Assembly: GCA_938040055.1 (NCBI GenBank)
Contig: CALHWY010000012.1
Location: 248,001-312,000 of the forward strand
Origin: an uncultured Endomicrobiia bacterium
Lineage (GTDB): Bacteria > Elusimicrobiota > Endomicrobiia > Endomicrobiales > Endomicrobiaceae
Length of the DNA: 64,000 nt
Reading direction: 5' to 3'
Shown: piece after piece, positions 50,203-59,529 of the stretch
Numbering within the stretch: position 1 is the first letter of the stretch
Layout: every line of letters begins with the position of its first letter
Translations under genes and position numbers: made by a program
Notes under the pieces: model-generated
What the model was told of the DNA's origin: nothing
The model's input: the letters and a program-made list of their open reading frames with translations, nothing else
The model's database searches: none

Positions 50203-50889
50203 TCAGCCGGCGTCGGAAACTTTATTTTTGTTCCACGGATTCGCGCAGGGAAAACTTTCCCGGCAGCCCTGCCTTAAACAGTCAGGGCCGGCGTCTGAGA
50301 ATAATACGGGAGCTTCCTTTTTTGCCAAATTCAGCATTCTGCACGACATTTCTCTTATTTCCCACTGCGCCCTGTTGCAGCATCTCAATGCGAAAAAATG
50401 CCTTAATTCCCTCGCGTTCATAGTTATTATTATCTTCGTCGCGCAGGCATTCGGCAGTATATATCTGGCGTCCTCGGCGGCGATTCCCGCGTCAAGATAA
50501 TCTTTGTAAAGACTTTCGGCCGCTTTCATAAAATTTTTGTATTTCGTATAAGCATCCGGATTTTTTTTAACGGAAGGCGGAACGACGAATTCAATGCCTT
50601 TGTTAAATTTCACATATCTCTGGCTTTGCACCGAAAAGGAAGCTATTCTGTGCCTTGTAAGCTGAGCCAGCAGCGCCCTTGAAACTCCTTCAACACCGAA
50701 AGTAAAAGAAGCGTGCTCCAGGACGGAATGATGTCCCGAAGAAATGATCCTGTCTAAAAGATCTTTAATCTTATCGTCGGTAAATTTTTCGGCTATCTCA
50801 TCTATGCCGGAAGCACTATAGCACAATCTTGCCGCCGTAGCGCATATTTTTTCGGGATCCTGCGTAAATTTTAAAAGTTTGACTTTCAA
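50203..50889 (-). CDS. thyX: FAD-dependent thymidylate synthase ThyX
   Basis: A 228-residue flavin-dependent thymidylate synthase making dTMP from dUMP. The ThyX motif RHRIASFSVQSQRYV is at about 79-93; HHSVLEHASFTF and LRHFFALRCCNRAQWEI are also typical. I start at a TTG at 50889 (MKVKLLKFTQDPEK), because AAAGGTG lies 6 nt before it and this gives the family N-terminus; a GTG at 50898 is the alternative. A TATAAT lies 16 nt before the TTG, so the leader is very short. ThyA is not seen here. Confidence 0.92.
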   Translation of the reverse strand: MKVKLLKFTQDPEKICATAARLCYSASGIDEIAEKFTDDKIKDLLDRIISSGHHSVLEHASFTFGVEGVSRALLAQLTRHRIASFSVQSQRYVKFNKGIEFVVPPSVKKNPDAYTKYKNFMKAAESLYKDYLDAGIAAEDARYILPNACATKIIITMNARELRHFFALRCCNRAQWEIREMSCRMLNLAKKEAPVLFSDAGPDCLRQGCRESFPCANPWNKNKVSDAG

Positions 50890-50904
50890 AAGTTTCACCT
50901 TTTA

Positions 50905-50910
50905 ATTATA
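50905..50910 (-). promoter_or_regulatory. -10 element (TATAAT) before thyX
   Basis: Consensus TATAAT on the minus strand; transcription would start near 50898, giving a leader of about 9 nt before the TTG start. No good -35 was found. Confidence 0.35.
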
Positions 50911-51117
50911 AGATTTGCTTTTTACGGATAGTCCTCTTCCTCTTCCGTATCAGCCGTAAATATATTCGGCGGCAACTATAACCGCAGTCATAAAATCCGG
51001 ACTTGAAAACGGCAAAAACCCGCGCGGCTTTGGCGCCGCGCATCAAACGCGGAGCAGTTCAATGGAAAAACGGTAAAAATAAAGCGGTTTTGGCGGACTT
51101 TGACGCCTTTACAGAAT

Positions 51118-54100
51118 TTATTTGTTCTTTTTATAATATTGCTGCAAAGAACCCACAGTCCAGTCATTTTTCTTTTTCGCTTTTATTCCCTGGACCGAAG
51201 CTTTGGCGGCTGCGAGAGTGGTCACTATCGGAATTCCGTACATAACGGCATTCCTTCTTATCTGGTAACCGTCTTTACGGCTTTTTGCTCCCGAAGGCGT
51301 ATTGATGATAAAATTAACCTGTTTGTTGGTTATGATGTCGACCACATTAGGCCTGCCTTCGGCGATTTTAAGCACTTCTTTGGCTTTAAGTCCGTTTGAA
51401 TTGAAAAACTCCGCCGTGTGTTTAGTGGCATAGATTTCAAAACCCAGCGCGGCAAATTCTTGTACTATGGGCAAAGCTTCTTCTTTTCCCCTCGGGCCTA
51501 TGCTTACCAGAATCGCCCCTTCCTCGGGAAGGAGAGAACCGGCGGCAAGCTCGGCTTTCGCGAAAGCCCTTCCGAAATCCGCGTCTATGCCCATAACTTC
51601 CCCCGTACTTTTCATTTCTGGTCCGAGAACAGTGTCCACATTGGAAAATCTTGTCCAGGGCAAAACGACTTCTTTTACGGTTGAATATTTTATCTTTTTT
51701 GAAGGGCCGTTTAAAATATCCGCCGGCAAAAGTTCCGAAAGTTTTTTTCCGGTCATTATTTTTGTGGCCAGCTTCGCCAGCTCTACGCCTGTGGCTTTGG
51801 ATACGTAAGGAGTAGTTCTTGAAGCTCTGGGATTTGCTTCCAATATATAAACTATATCGTCTTTAACGGCAAACTGTATATTCATAAGACCTTCAACGCC
51901 TATCTCTTTCGCCAGGTTTACGGTATATTTTCTTATGGTCTCAAGAATTTGCCCGCCCAGACTTATGGAAGGAAGGACGCAGGCCGAATCTCCGGAATGT
52001 ATTCCGGCTTCTTCTATATGCTCCATTATTCCGGCGACATAAACGTCTTTGCCGTCGCAAAGAGCGTCCACATCCACTTCGACCGCGTGGTCAAGAAATT
52101 TGTCTATGAGTATCGGTTTTCCCGGACTGACATTGGCCGCGGTTGATATATAAGTTTCCAGCGCCTTTTGGTCATAAACTATCTCCATAGCCCTTCCTCC
52201 GAGAACATAGGAAGGCCTTACCATAACGGGATATCCTATGTCTTGCGCGATTTTGCTCGCTTCTTTAAAGTTTGTGGCCGTGCCGGATTTTGCCTGGGGA
52301 ATGTTTAATTTTTCAAGAACTTTGCTGAAAAGTTTCCTGTCTTCCGCAAGATCTATGGATTCTATAGGAGTTCCGAGTATCTTAAGTCCGGCCTTGCCCA
52401 GTTCTCCGGCAAGATTGAGAGGCGTCTGTCCGCCGAACTGCACCACAATTCCCGCAGGTTTTTCCTTATCGGCGATATTGAGCACGTCTTCCACCGTGAG
52501 AGGTTCGAAATAAAGCCTGTCGGCCGTGTCATAATCGGTAGAAACCGTTTCGGGATTCGAGTTAACCATTATTGTCTCATATCCTTCCTCTTTAAAAGAA
52601 AGAACGGCATGCACACAGCAGTAATCAAACTCTATTCCCTGCCCTATCCTGTTCGGGCCCGCCCCCAGTATCATGACTTTTTTGGGGTTTTCGTTTACGC
52701 GGACTTCGTCTTCGCTTTCATACGCCGAATAATAATAAGAAGCTTTCGCCTCAAATTCTCCGCTGCAGGTGTCTACGGTTTTATAAGAAGGGATAATGCC
52801 GAGCTTCTTTCTGAACTCTCTCACTTCATCACGGGTTTTTCTGTTAAGAGCAGCGATCTGCCCGTCCGAAAACCCGTACTGTTTCGCTTTAAACATTATT
52901 TCTTTTTGTTTTTCGCGTTCTCTTTTAAACAAAGTTTGAAGTTCGGATTCAAAATCCGCAATCTCTTTTATTTGGTTAAGAAACCATTTGTCTATTTTTG
53001 CGATATCATATATTTCCTCAACGGACATGCCGAATCTCATTGCAAGCCTTATCATATAAAGCCTGTCGCAGTTCGGCGTTCCGAGTTTATATTTGACTTC
53101 TTCTATGGCTTTTTGCCGCAGAGCTCCGCCGTTGTCGTAATAAGCTTCTATCTCGGCGTCTCCCGCGTGGCCGTCGGCGCCGAATCCCCCTCTACCGACC
53201 TCCAGCCCTCTTACAGCTTTTTGAAGAGCTTCTTTAAAAGTTCTGCCTATGGCCATAGTCTCGCCTACTGATTTCATCGCCGTGCCCAAAGTCTGGTTGG
53301 TGCCGGAAAACTTTTCAAAAGCAAAACGAGGAACTTTTACCACATGATAATCGACGGCAGGTTCAAAAGAAGCCGGTCTGGGAGCCGTCATATCGTTGCG
53401 GATCTCGTCAAGCGTATATCCGACCGCAAGAAGACTTGAGACTTTGGCTATGGGAAAACCGGTGGCTTTTGAAGCAAGCGCCGAAGAACGGCTGACCCGG
53501 GGATTCATTTCAATAACAACCTGACGCCCCGTTTTCGGATCAAGCGCGAACTGGATATTGGCGCCGCCGGATTTCATTCCTATGGCCCTCAGTATTTTAA
53601 AAGAATCGTCCCTCATCTTCGCGTATTCTTTGGCGTTAATCGTCATCGCAGGCGCCACGGTTATCGAATCTCCCGTGTGCACTCCCATAGGATCAAAATT
53701 TTCAATGGAGCATATGACTATGCAGTTGTCGGCGTTGTCGCGCATGACTTCCATCTCCATTTCTTTCCAGCCCAGCACGGATTCTTCTATTAAAATCTCG
53801 CCGATAGGGCTTGCCTGTATGCCGTTGGAAGCCGTTTCAATAAACTCTTCTTTGGTAAACACCATGCCCGATCCCACTCCGCCCAGTGTAAAAGAAGGCC
53901 TGACTATGCACGGAAAACCTATTTCTTCGGAAATTTTAAGCGCTTCGCCGATTGTATAGGCATAATTGCTTTTGGGAAGATCCATGCCTATGTTTTGCAT
54001 AATTTTCCTGAACATCTTTCTGTCTTCGGCCGCTTCAATGGTTTTGAAATCGGCGCCGATAAGCTCAACTTTATATTTTTCGAGTATTCCTTTTTCGTGC

Positions 54101-54405
54101 AAAGCCACGGCAAGATTAAGCGCCGTCTGCCCTCCGAGCGTCGGAAGAACGGCGTCCGGTTTTTCCTTTTCAACGATTTTTTCCACGATTTCGGGAACAA
54201 GCGGCTCGACATATGTGGCATCCGCGAATTCCGGATCCGTCATAATGGTCGCGGGGTTTGAATTTACGAGGATAATTTCATAGCCTTCTTTTTTAAGAGC
54301 CTTTATGGCCTGCACTCCCGAATAATCGAACTCGCATGCCTGTCCGATAACTATAGGCCCCGATCCTATAATAAGTATTTTTTTAATATCAGTTCTTTTT
54401 GGCAT
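51118..54405 (-). CDS. carB: carbamoyl-phosphate synthase large subunit
   Basis: A 1095-residue CarB: two homologous ATP-grasp halves. First half: LIIGSGPIVIGQACEFDYSG and LPTLGGQTALNLA (carboxyphosphate domain, 1-400); second half: LGAGPNRIGQGIEFDYC and VQFGGQTPLNLA (carbamate domain, about 555-940); C-terminal allosteric MGS-like domain (about 945-1095) with IITNKQVNFIINTPSG. It makes carbamoyl phosphate for pyrimidine and arginine synthesis. Overlaps carA by 17 nt. Sequence appears intact in contrast to its glutaminase partner, and could work with free ammonia. Confidence 0.96.
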   Translation of the reverse strand: MPKRTDIKKILIIGSGPIVIGQACEFDYSGVQAIKALKKEGYEIILVNSNPATIMTDPEFADATYVEPLVPEIVEKIVEKEKPDAVLPTLGGQTALNLAVALHEKGILEKYKVELIGADFKTIEAAEDRKMFRKIMQNIGMDLPKSNYAYTIGEALKISEEIGFPCIVRPSFTLGGVGSGMVFTKEEFIETASNGIQASPIGEILIEESVLGWKEMEMEVMRDNADNCIVICSIENFDPMGVHTGDSITVAPAMTINAKEYAKMRDDSFKILRAIGMKSGGANIQFALDPKTGRQVVIEMNPRVSRSSALASKATGFPIAKVSSLLAVGYTLDEIRNDMTAPRPASFEPAVDYHVVKVPRFAFEKFSGTNQTLGTAMKSVGETMAIGRTFKEALQKAVRGLEVGRGGFGADGHAGDAEIEAYYDNGGALRQKAIEEVKYKLGTPNCDRLYMIRLAMRFGMSVEEIYDIAKIDKWFLNQIKEIADFESELQTLFKREREKQKEIMFKAKQYGFSDGQIAALNRKTRDEVREFRKKLGIIPSYKTVDTCSGEFEAKASYYYSAYESEDEVRVNENPKKVMILGAGPNRIGQGIEFDYCCVHAVLSFKEEGYETIMVNSNPETVSTDYDTADRLYFEPLTVEDVLNIADKEKPAGIVVQFGGQTPLNLAGELGKAGLKILGTPIESIDLAEDRKLFSKVLEKLNIPQAKSGTATNFKEASKIAQDIGYPVMVRPSYVLGGRAMEIVYDQKALETYISTAANVSPGKPILIDKFLDHAVEVDVDALCDGKDVYVAGIMEHIEEAGIHSGDSACVLPSISLGGQILETIRKYTVNLAKEIGVEGLMNIQFAVKDDIVYILEANPRASRTTPYVSKATGVELAKLATKIMTGKKLSELLPADILNGPSKKIKYSTVKEVVLPWTRFSNVDTVLGPEMKSTGEVMGIDADFGRAFAKAELAAGSLLPEEGAILVSIGPRGKEEALPIVQEFAALGFEIYATKHTAEFFNSNGLKAKEVLKIAEGRPNVVDIITNKQVNFIINTPSGAKSRKDGYQIRRNAVMYGIPIVTTLAAAKASVQGIKAKKKNDWTVGSLQQYYKKNK

Positions 54406-55480
54406 TTTTGTTTACCATCCCGAAAAATGTTTCAAATAAATACGCCGTCTCCGACATCCCGACCGCCGGATAATATTGAACTCCGTACACGGGATATTCT
54501 TTATGTTTAAACCCCTGTATGCCCGAATCGAACAAATTGGCATGCGTAATTACAATATCTTTGTTTTTCGCGAATGAAGCCTCAAGCGAATAACCGTTAT
54601 TCTGGGAGGTTATCTCCACCCTGCCGGTTCCGAGGTTTTTGACCGGATGATTGGCCCCGTGCCTGCCCGTTTTGTGCTTTTCGAACTTTCCTCCGAAAAC
54701 GCCGGCAAGAACCTGGAAACCCATGCAAACGCCGAATACCGGAAGCTCCGGATTCGATTCTATTATTTCTTTTACCGCAGACGGCAAATTCCCGGAGGCC
54801 TTTCCGGGCCCGTTTGACAAAAATAAACCGTCTATTCCCGCTTCCGAAACTTCTCCGGCGGACGCGTTATAAGGAAACACCGCTATCGTATAGCCTCCGG
54901 AAGCTATGCCTTTTAGAAAACTGTTTTTGCAGCCGTAATCCATAACGCCTATCGTGCCTTTGCTTCCCCGGCAGTAAATGTATTTTTCTTTTGAAGAGAC
55001 GGCTTCAATATATTTCGTATCGTCCGCGGACAATTCTTTTGCCTTCCGGGTCAGATTTGAAGGATAGTCGCCCAAAAAAGAAATAACGGCTTTCATAGAG
55101 CCGTTATTTCCGATATATTTTGTCAATGCCCTTGTATCGACTCCTTCGATACCCGGAGCATTGTTTTTTAATAAAAGTTCCTCCAGAGAGAACTCCGAAA
55201 AGACATTGGACGTCACGGAGCTGTTTTCTTTAACGGCTATCGCGCTTGAACATACCCTGGAAAATTCATCGGAGTCTTTATTGCATCCGTAATTGCCGAT
55301 ATGCGGCTGCGTAAAACAAGTGATATGCCCGAAAGAAGAAGGATCCGTTATAATTTCCTGATATCCGAACGAGGATGTATTAAACACGACTTCTCCGGCC
55401 GCTTCTTTTTGCGCGCCGAAAGAATATCCCTCAAAAATCTTTCCGTCCTCAAGAGCCAAATATCCTTTTTTCAAAACCAT
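54389..55480 (-). CDS. carA: carbamoyl-phosphate synthase small subunit with altered glutaminase site
   Basis: A 363-residue CarA. N-terminal domain (1-155) is normal: GYLALEDGKIFEGYSFGA. In the class I glutaminase domain (165-360) the nucleophile Cys is present (GVCMGFQVL, about 248), and GRHGANHPVKNL is kept. The catalytic His-x-Glu, normally in GVQFHPEA, reads GVQYYPAV here, so both are replaced (Tyr and Ala). GPGDP also reads GPGKA. By the E. coli enzyme (Cys269, His353, Glu355) this should abolish glutamine hydrolysis. It may be kept as a structural partner of CarB in an ammonia-dependent enzyme. Frame intact and overlaps both neighbours. Confidence 0.9.
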   Translation of the reverse strand: MVLKKGYLALEDGKIFEGYSFGAQKEAAGEVVFNTSSFGYQEIITDPSSFGHITCFTQPHIGNYGCNKDSDEFSRVCSSAIAVKENSSVTSNVFSEFSLEELLLKNNAPGIEGVDTRALTKYIGNNGSMKAVISFLGDYPSNLTRKAKELSADDTKYIEAVSSKEKYIYCRGSKGTIGVMDYGCKNSFLKGIASGGYTIAVFPYNASAGEVSEAGIDGLFLSNGPGKASGNLPSAVKEIIESNPELPVFGVCMGFQVLAGVFGGKFEKHKTGRHGANHPVKNLGTGRVEITSQNNGYSLEASFAKNKDIVITHANLFDSGIQGFKHKEYPVYGVQYYPAVGMSETAYLFETFFGMVNKNAKKN

Positions 55481-56760
55481 TTTACGCCTTTCCTCACTTC
55501 TATAGTTTCTTCTCTTTTTCTGCCCAGAGATATTAAATCTATCCGGGCGCCGGTAAGTTCTTCCAAACGCTTTACGTATTTTCTGGCATTGGCGGGCAGT
55601 TTTTTGAAATCCGTAATGCCTTTCACTTTTCCTTTAAAGCCCGGCATTTCTTCATACACCGGTTTGCAGCCGGCCTGTACTGTTCTTGAAGCCGGCATTT
55701 CTTTATAAATTTTGCCCTTATATTTATACGCTACGCATATTTTTATGACATCGATTTCTTCCATGCAGTCCAGTTTTGTAAGTATAAGGTGTTTTATGCC
55801 GCTTACTCTTACGCTGTGGCGGACTACAACAGCGTCAAACCAGCCGCATCTGCGGGGTCTTCCGGTGGTAGCTCCGTATTCCCCGCCTTTATCTCTGAGA
55901 TGATCCCCCATAGAGTCGAAAAGTTCGGATGTAAAAGGGCCTTCTCCGACTCTTGTGGTATAAGCCTTTACGACTCCCAGCACTTTGTCTATATTGCTCG
56001 GCCCCACGCCCGCTCCCGTGCCGACGCCCCCCGCTATGGGATTTGAGGAAGTTACATAAGGATAAGTGCCGAAATCAAGGTCGAGAAGAGTGCCCTGGGC
56101 GCTTTCAAAAAGGATTTTTCTGCCCTTTTTTACGGCCGCGTCAAGCATAAGACTTGTATCGGCGACAAAAGGTTTCAAAAATTTTGCAAGTTCCCCGCGC
56201 TCTTTTAATATTTCATTTTTAAGTTTTTTCAGATTTACGCCGCTTTTTTCAAGCATAGGCGCTTTTTCGACAAGATTTTTATCCAGAAGATCTTCAAAAA
56301 CGTCTTTTTCAAGATAATCCGCCACTCTTATGCCTATTCTTTTTACTTTGTCGGCGTAAGCGGGCCCGATTCCTCTTTTCGTAGTTCCTATTTTTACCTG
56401 TCCCTCTTCAAGTATCGCGTCGATAAGTTTATGGTAAGGAAGAATAATATGAGCCAGCCCGCTTATAAAAAACCTGCCGTTTACGGGTATTTTTTTCTTC
56501 TTTAAAAGGGTAATTTCTTCTTTAAGGGCTTTCGGATCTACGACTACGCCGTTGGTGATCATGCAGATTTTTTTAGGGAAAAGAATTCCTGACGGGATTA
56601 AGTGCAATACAAAAGGCTTGTTTTCGTAAATTAAGGTGTGTCCTGCATTATTGCCGCCCTGATAGCGGACGATATAATCCGACTCTTTAGCCAGATAATG
56701 AACGACTTTTCCTTTTCCTTCATCTCCCCACTGCGTTCCTAAAACAACTAAAGTAGACAT
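55471..56760 (-). CDS. purA: adenylosuccinate synthetase
   Basis: A 429-residue PurA, first step from IMP to AMP. LGTQWGDEGKGK at the N-terminus (GTP loop, catalytic Asp), GNNAGHTL, KRGIGPAYADK and the C-terminal RITRxx-type end. The start ATG at 56760 follows GGAAGG by 6 nt. It overlaps carA by 10 nt. Upstream lies a 12-bp perfect hairpin and two tRNA genes in the same transcript; see findings. Confidence 0.95.
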   Translation of the reverse strand: MSTLVVLGTQWGDEGKGKVVHYLAKESDYIVRYQGGNNAGHTLIYENKPFVLHLIPSGILFPKKICMITNGVVVDPKALKEEITLLKKKKIPVNGRFFISGLAHIILPYHKLIDAILEEGQVKIGTTKRGIGPAYADKVKRIGIRVADYLEKDVFEDLLDKNLVEKAPMLEKSGVNLKKLKNEILKERGELAKFLKPFVADTSLMLDAAVKKGRKILFESAQGTLLDLDFGTYPYVTSSNPIAGGVGTGAGVGPSNIDKVLGVVKAYTTRVGEGPFTSELFDSMGDHLRDKGGEYGATTGRPRRCGWFDAVVVRHSVRVSGIKHLILTKLDCMEEIDVIKICVAYKYKGKIYKEMPASRTVQAGCKPVYEEMPGFKGKVKGITDFKKLPANARKYVKRLEELTGARIDLISLGRKREETIEVRKGVKWF

Positions 56761-56777
56761 GTTTGCCTTCCATAAAA

Positions 56778-56807
56778 TAACCGTTTAAGATTTAACTTAA
56801 ACGGTTA
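56778..56807. terminator. perfect 12-bp hairpin between tRNA-Glu and purA
   Basis: Arms TAACCGTTTAAG (56778-56789) and CTTAAACGGTTA (56796-56807), loop ATTTAA. On the minus strand TTTT follows, then the purA ribosome site; on the plus strand TTTTTT follows after 4 nt. It may attenuate read-through from the tRNA genes into purA, or be an RNA-processing site. Confidence 0.6.
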
Positions 56808-56831
56808 GTAGTTTTTTATCCCGCAAAAACA

Positions 56832-56904
56832 CGCCCCCACGGGGATTTGAACCCCGGTCGCATGATTGAAAATCATGTGTCCTGGACCCCTAGACGATGG
56901 GGGC
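56832..56904 (-). tRNA. tRNA-Glu (anticodon UUC)
   Basis: 73-nt cloverleaf: acceptor GCCCCCA/TGGGGGC, D-arm region with CGTCTAGGGGTCCAGGACA, anticodon stem around TTTTCAA with TTC at positions 34-36, and T-arm with GGTTCAAATCC. Discriminator G; CCA is not encoded. It lies 8 nt after tRNA-Lys. Confidence 0.96.
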
Positions 56905-56912
56905 ATTTAAAA

Positions 56913-56985
56913 TGAGCCCGGTGTGGCTCGAACACACGACAACCTCATTAAAAGTGAGGTGCTCTACCGACTGAGCTACGGGCCC
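56913..56985 (-). tRNA. tRNA-Lys (anticodon UUU)
   Basis: 73-nt cloverleaf: acceptor GGGCCCG/CGGGCTC with one G-U pair, D-arm GTAGCTCAGTCGGTAGAGC, anticodon loop CTTTTAA (TTT) and T-arm TGTTCGAGCC. Discriminator A; CCA not encoded. First gene after the promoter at 57062-57091. Confidence 0.96.
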
Positions 56986-57061
56986 TTTGAATGTGAAAGG
57001 ATTTGCCAGATTATGAAAAAAACAGAGAACTTTAAAGACCTTGTTTTTTTACAACTGCGAC

Positions 57062-57091
57062 AGTATAGCATAAAAATATTTTTTTTGTCAA
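57062..57091 (-). promoter_or_regulatory. strong sigma70 promoter for tRNA-Lys, tRNA-Glu, purA, carA, carB
   Basis: TTGACA (57086-57091), 18-nt A/T-rich spacer and TATACT (57062-57067) on the minus strand, about 70 nt before tRNA-Lys. The best -35 match in the window. No other promoter is visible before purA. Confidence 0.75.
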
Positions 57092-57096
57092 CTTTT

Positions 57097-58242
57097 TTAC
57101 GCAGGGGTGATTTTACCCAGAGTTTCAGAGTACAGTTTCTCATGCTCGCAAACCGTATGGTTTATGTCGAACTCTTCAGTGACCGCTTCTTTGGCTCTTT
57201 TTCCCATTTCATACAGCTCTTTCTGATCGCTTAACAGATAATTTATCTTTTCCGCCGTGGAGGCGTAATCGCGCGGTTCGGTTAAAAATCCGGTTTTTCC
57301 GTCCTGCACTATCTCTTTCACGCCGTCTACGGCATTAGCCACCACGGGTTTTGAGCAGCACATCGCTTCGACTATGGAACACGGCAGTCCTTCCCAAAGA
57401 GAAGTCAATACGAAAATATCGGAGGCATAAAGCAGTTCGGCTATGTCATTGCGCCATCCGAGAAGCATTATTTTATCCCGCAGCCCGAGAGAAGAGATGA
57501 GCGCCTCAAGCCCGGGGCGCATTTCTCCGTCGCCGGCCACGAGAAAAATGGCGTCTTTATGAACTTCAGAAACGAGCTTGGCGGCATTTATAAAATCTTT
57601 CAGATTTTTTTGCGGCTTGAAAGGCCCTATAGTGATTATGACTTTCGCCTTCGCGGAAATTCCTAAAGACGTCCTGAAATCCCTGCCGGCGGCAAAATTT
57701 TTATAGTAGCCGGTGTCTATGCCCGCTCTTATAAGAACGAATTTGCTTTTTTTTGCTATTTTATATTTAAGACCCTTTTTTATGTCTTCCTCCGCCACGG
57801 CAATAAGCTTATCCGAAAAAAAAGAGCATAATTTTTCAAGCAGGACATAAAATTTTTTCTTAAAAAAAACCTGTGTTTCGTTAAAACTGTACCCGTGAAC
57901 GGTATGAATAATGACTTTAACGCGCGCCAGTTTCGCGGCGATTCTTCCAAGGATGCCGGCTTTTGAAGAATGAGTGTGGACGATGTCGGGCTTTTCTCTT
58001 TTCAGAACGCCGTATATGTGCAGCAAGGCTTTCAGGTCTTTTAAAGGAGAAATTTCCCTTATAAGATTTGAAAGCTGGTATATTTTAAATTTCTCGGCCG
58101 CAAAAGAATCAAGAATTCCGCCTTTGCCCGTTATAAGAAATTCCTCAAACGCGTCTTTATTTATATGCTCGGCCGTATAAAGAGCGACTTTCTGCGCTCC
58201 GCCCAGTTCAAGCTTTGTGATTATAAAACATACTTTTATCAT
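57097..58242 (-). CDS. glycosyltransferase family 4
   Basis: A 381-residue GT-B enzyme. ELGGAQKVALYTAEH near the N-terminus; VHTHSSKAGILGRIAAKLARV in the acceptor domain; and the donor-site pattern SLWEGLPCSIVEAMCCSKPVVA with two Glu seven residues apart (about 275-283). It transfers a sugar from a nucleotide donor at the cytoplasmic side of the membrane. The start codon overlaps the stop of the flavoprotein gene by one base. It closes the second glycan block; the tRNA promoter follows immediately. Confidence 0.88.
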   Translation of the reverse strand: MIKVCFIITKLELGGAQKVALYTAEHINKDAFEEFLITGKGGILDSFAAEKFKIYQLSNLIREISPLKDLKALLHIYGVLKREKPDIVHTHSSKAGILGRIAAKLARVKVIIHTVHGYSFNETQVFFKKKFYVLLEKLCSFFSDKLIAVAEEDIKKGLKYKIAKKSKFVLIRAGIDTGYYKNFAAGRDFRTSLGISAKAKVIITIGPFKPQKNLKDFINAAKLVSEVHKDAIFLVAGDGEMRPGLEALISSLGLRDKIMLLGWRNDIAELLYASDIFVLTSLWEGLPCSIVEAMCCSKPVVANAVDGVKEIVQDGKTGFLTEPRDYASTAEKINYLLSDQKELYEMGKRAKEAVTEEFDINHTVCEHEKLYSETLGKITPA

Positions 58243-59528
58243 TATTTTTTCCCGTTAAGCATTGCAGCCAGCTCTTTGGCGTCTTTAATGTTTTTTTCTA
58301 TGAAAGAATACTCCCAGGCGCCGTAACGCCCTATGGAATAAATGCCGTTTTTAACAAGCCATTCGTTTATTATGTTTAAGGATTTTTCCCTTTCTTTGTC
58401 AAAAATCACATAAGCATAAGGCATGTCCACTATGCCGGCTGTCACTATTTCATCGTCCTTGCCGATAAAACCGTATTTTTTTAAATCCGTCAAAACGTTT
58501 TCGCAGCCCTTATAATTTCCGCTGCGGCTTGAAAATTCCGCGTAAAGACCGTAACAGTTTTCGGGAGCGGCCGAAGAGTTCACGTTTGAGTAAACGCCTA
58601 TCCTGTAAAAAGGAATATTTTTCCCGGGAATATAAATCCAGTGTCTTCCTCTGATTTTTTCAGGCGCGCCGTTTTGCGCCCTGACGCCTATATTGACGCA
58701 TCTGACCGAAGAACATTTCAGTTTTCCGGCCGCGGCCTTTACTATTTCCGGAGCGCCGCTTATCTGTTTTACGAGTTCGGTAACAGGCTGGGTCGAAATC
58801 AAACCGCCGTAAGCGTATTTTTCGCCTCCGGAAACCGCAACCGTTTTTTTCTTTATGTCTATTTTTTCGGTTTTTGAGTTAAATTTGACATTTCCGTTTT
58901 TTTTCAAAAATCCGTCTATAAGCGCCTGGCATCCGTTTTTCTTCGGATAATAAAAAGTGCTGTTATATCCGTATTTTTTCCCGCTTTCGGCACAGGCCGA
59001 CTTTATTATGCTTTCGGCGTCCGGCTTAGGAACAAAAGGCCCTGTCCATTCGGCCGTCATTTTTTTCAAATCATAACTCCAAAGCTTTTCATTGTAAGGC
59101 TTCATAAAATATTCGGTTATCCCTTTTCCGAACATCGCTTCAGACCAGGTTAAAAAAGGCATTTTCGGAGTGACAGCGGCATTCTTTCTTTTTAAAATAC
59201 CGTCAACGCATTCTTTTTTCGTCTTTTCATCAAGATAATAAAGGTTTGCCTGAAAAGGAAAAGGGACAAAGCCGCCGTTAATGAAAACAAAGGCGTTTCT
59301 TGACACTTCGTCCGTACCGCCGCTCATTCCGGAAACGAGTTTTTTGATTTTTGCGTCTTTAATATGTATGAAATGTCCCGAACAGTCGAAAGTAAAGCCG
59401 TTTTCGTAAAAAGAACGGCACAACCCTCCGGCATAAGGTTTTTCTTCCAAAATAAGAGAAGGTTTCTTAAGAAAATACGCCGCCGACAAACCGCTTATGC
59501 CAGCGCCTATTATTACCGTTTTCTCCAT
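58242..59528 (-). CDS. FAD-dependent oxidoreductase (UDP-galactopyranose mutase/amine-oxidase-like)
   Basis: A 428-residue flavoprotein. IIGAGISGLSAAYFL binds FAD; YAGGLCRSFYENGFTFD and CSGHFIHI follow as in protoporphyrinogen oxidase- and UDP-galactopyranose-mutase-like proteins. Similar genes occur next to glycosyltransferases in polysaccharide clusters. Exact reaction unknown; a sugar-ring-contracting mutase is possible but true UGMs are more conserved. It begins after a 1-nt gap from the sugar-phosphate transferase gene. Confidence 0.75.
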   Translation of the reverse strand: MEKTVIIGAGISGLSAAYFLKKPSLILEEKPYAGGLCRSFYENGFTFDCSGHFIHIKDAKIKKLVSGMSGGTDEVSRNAFVFINGGFVPFPFQANLYYLDEKTKKECVDGILKRKNAAVTPKMPFLTWSEAMFGKGITEYFMKPYNEKLWSYDLKKMTAEWTGPFVPKPDAESIIKSACAESGKKYGYNSTFYYPKKNGCQALIDGFLKKNGNVKFNSKTEKIDIKKKTVAVSGGEKYAYGGLISTQPVTELVKQISGAPEIVKAAAGKLKCSSVRCVNIGVRAQNGAPEKIRGRHWIYIPGKNIPFYRIGVYSNVNSSAAPENCYGLYAEFSSRSGNYKGCENVLTDLKKYGFIGKDDEIVTAGIVDMPYAYVIFDKEREKSLNIINEWLVKNGIYSIGRYGAWEYSFIEKNIKDAKELAAMLNGKK

Positions 59529-59529
59529 T

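Noticed and set aside
50890..50898. Leaderless GTG start for thyX
   Set aside because: AAAGGTG followed by a TTG at 50889 gives both a ribosome site and the family N-terminus, so a leadered start is more likely.
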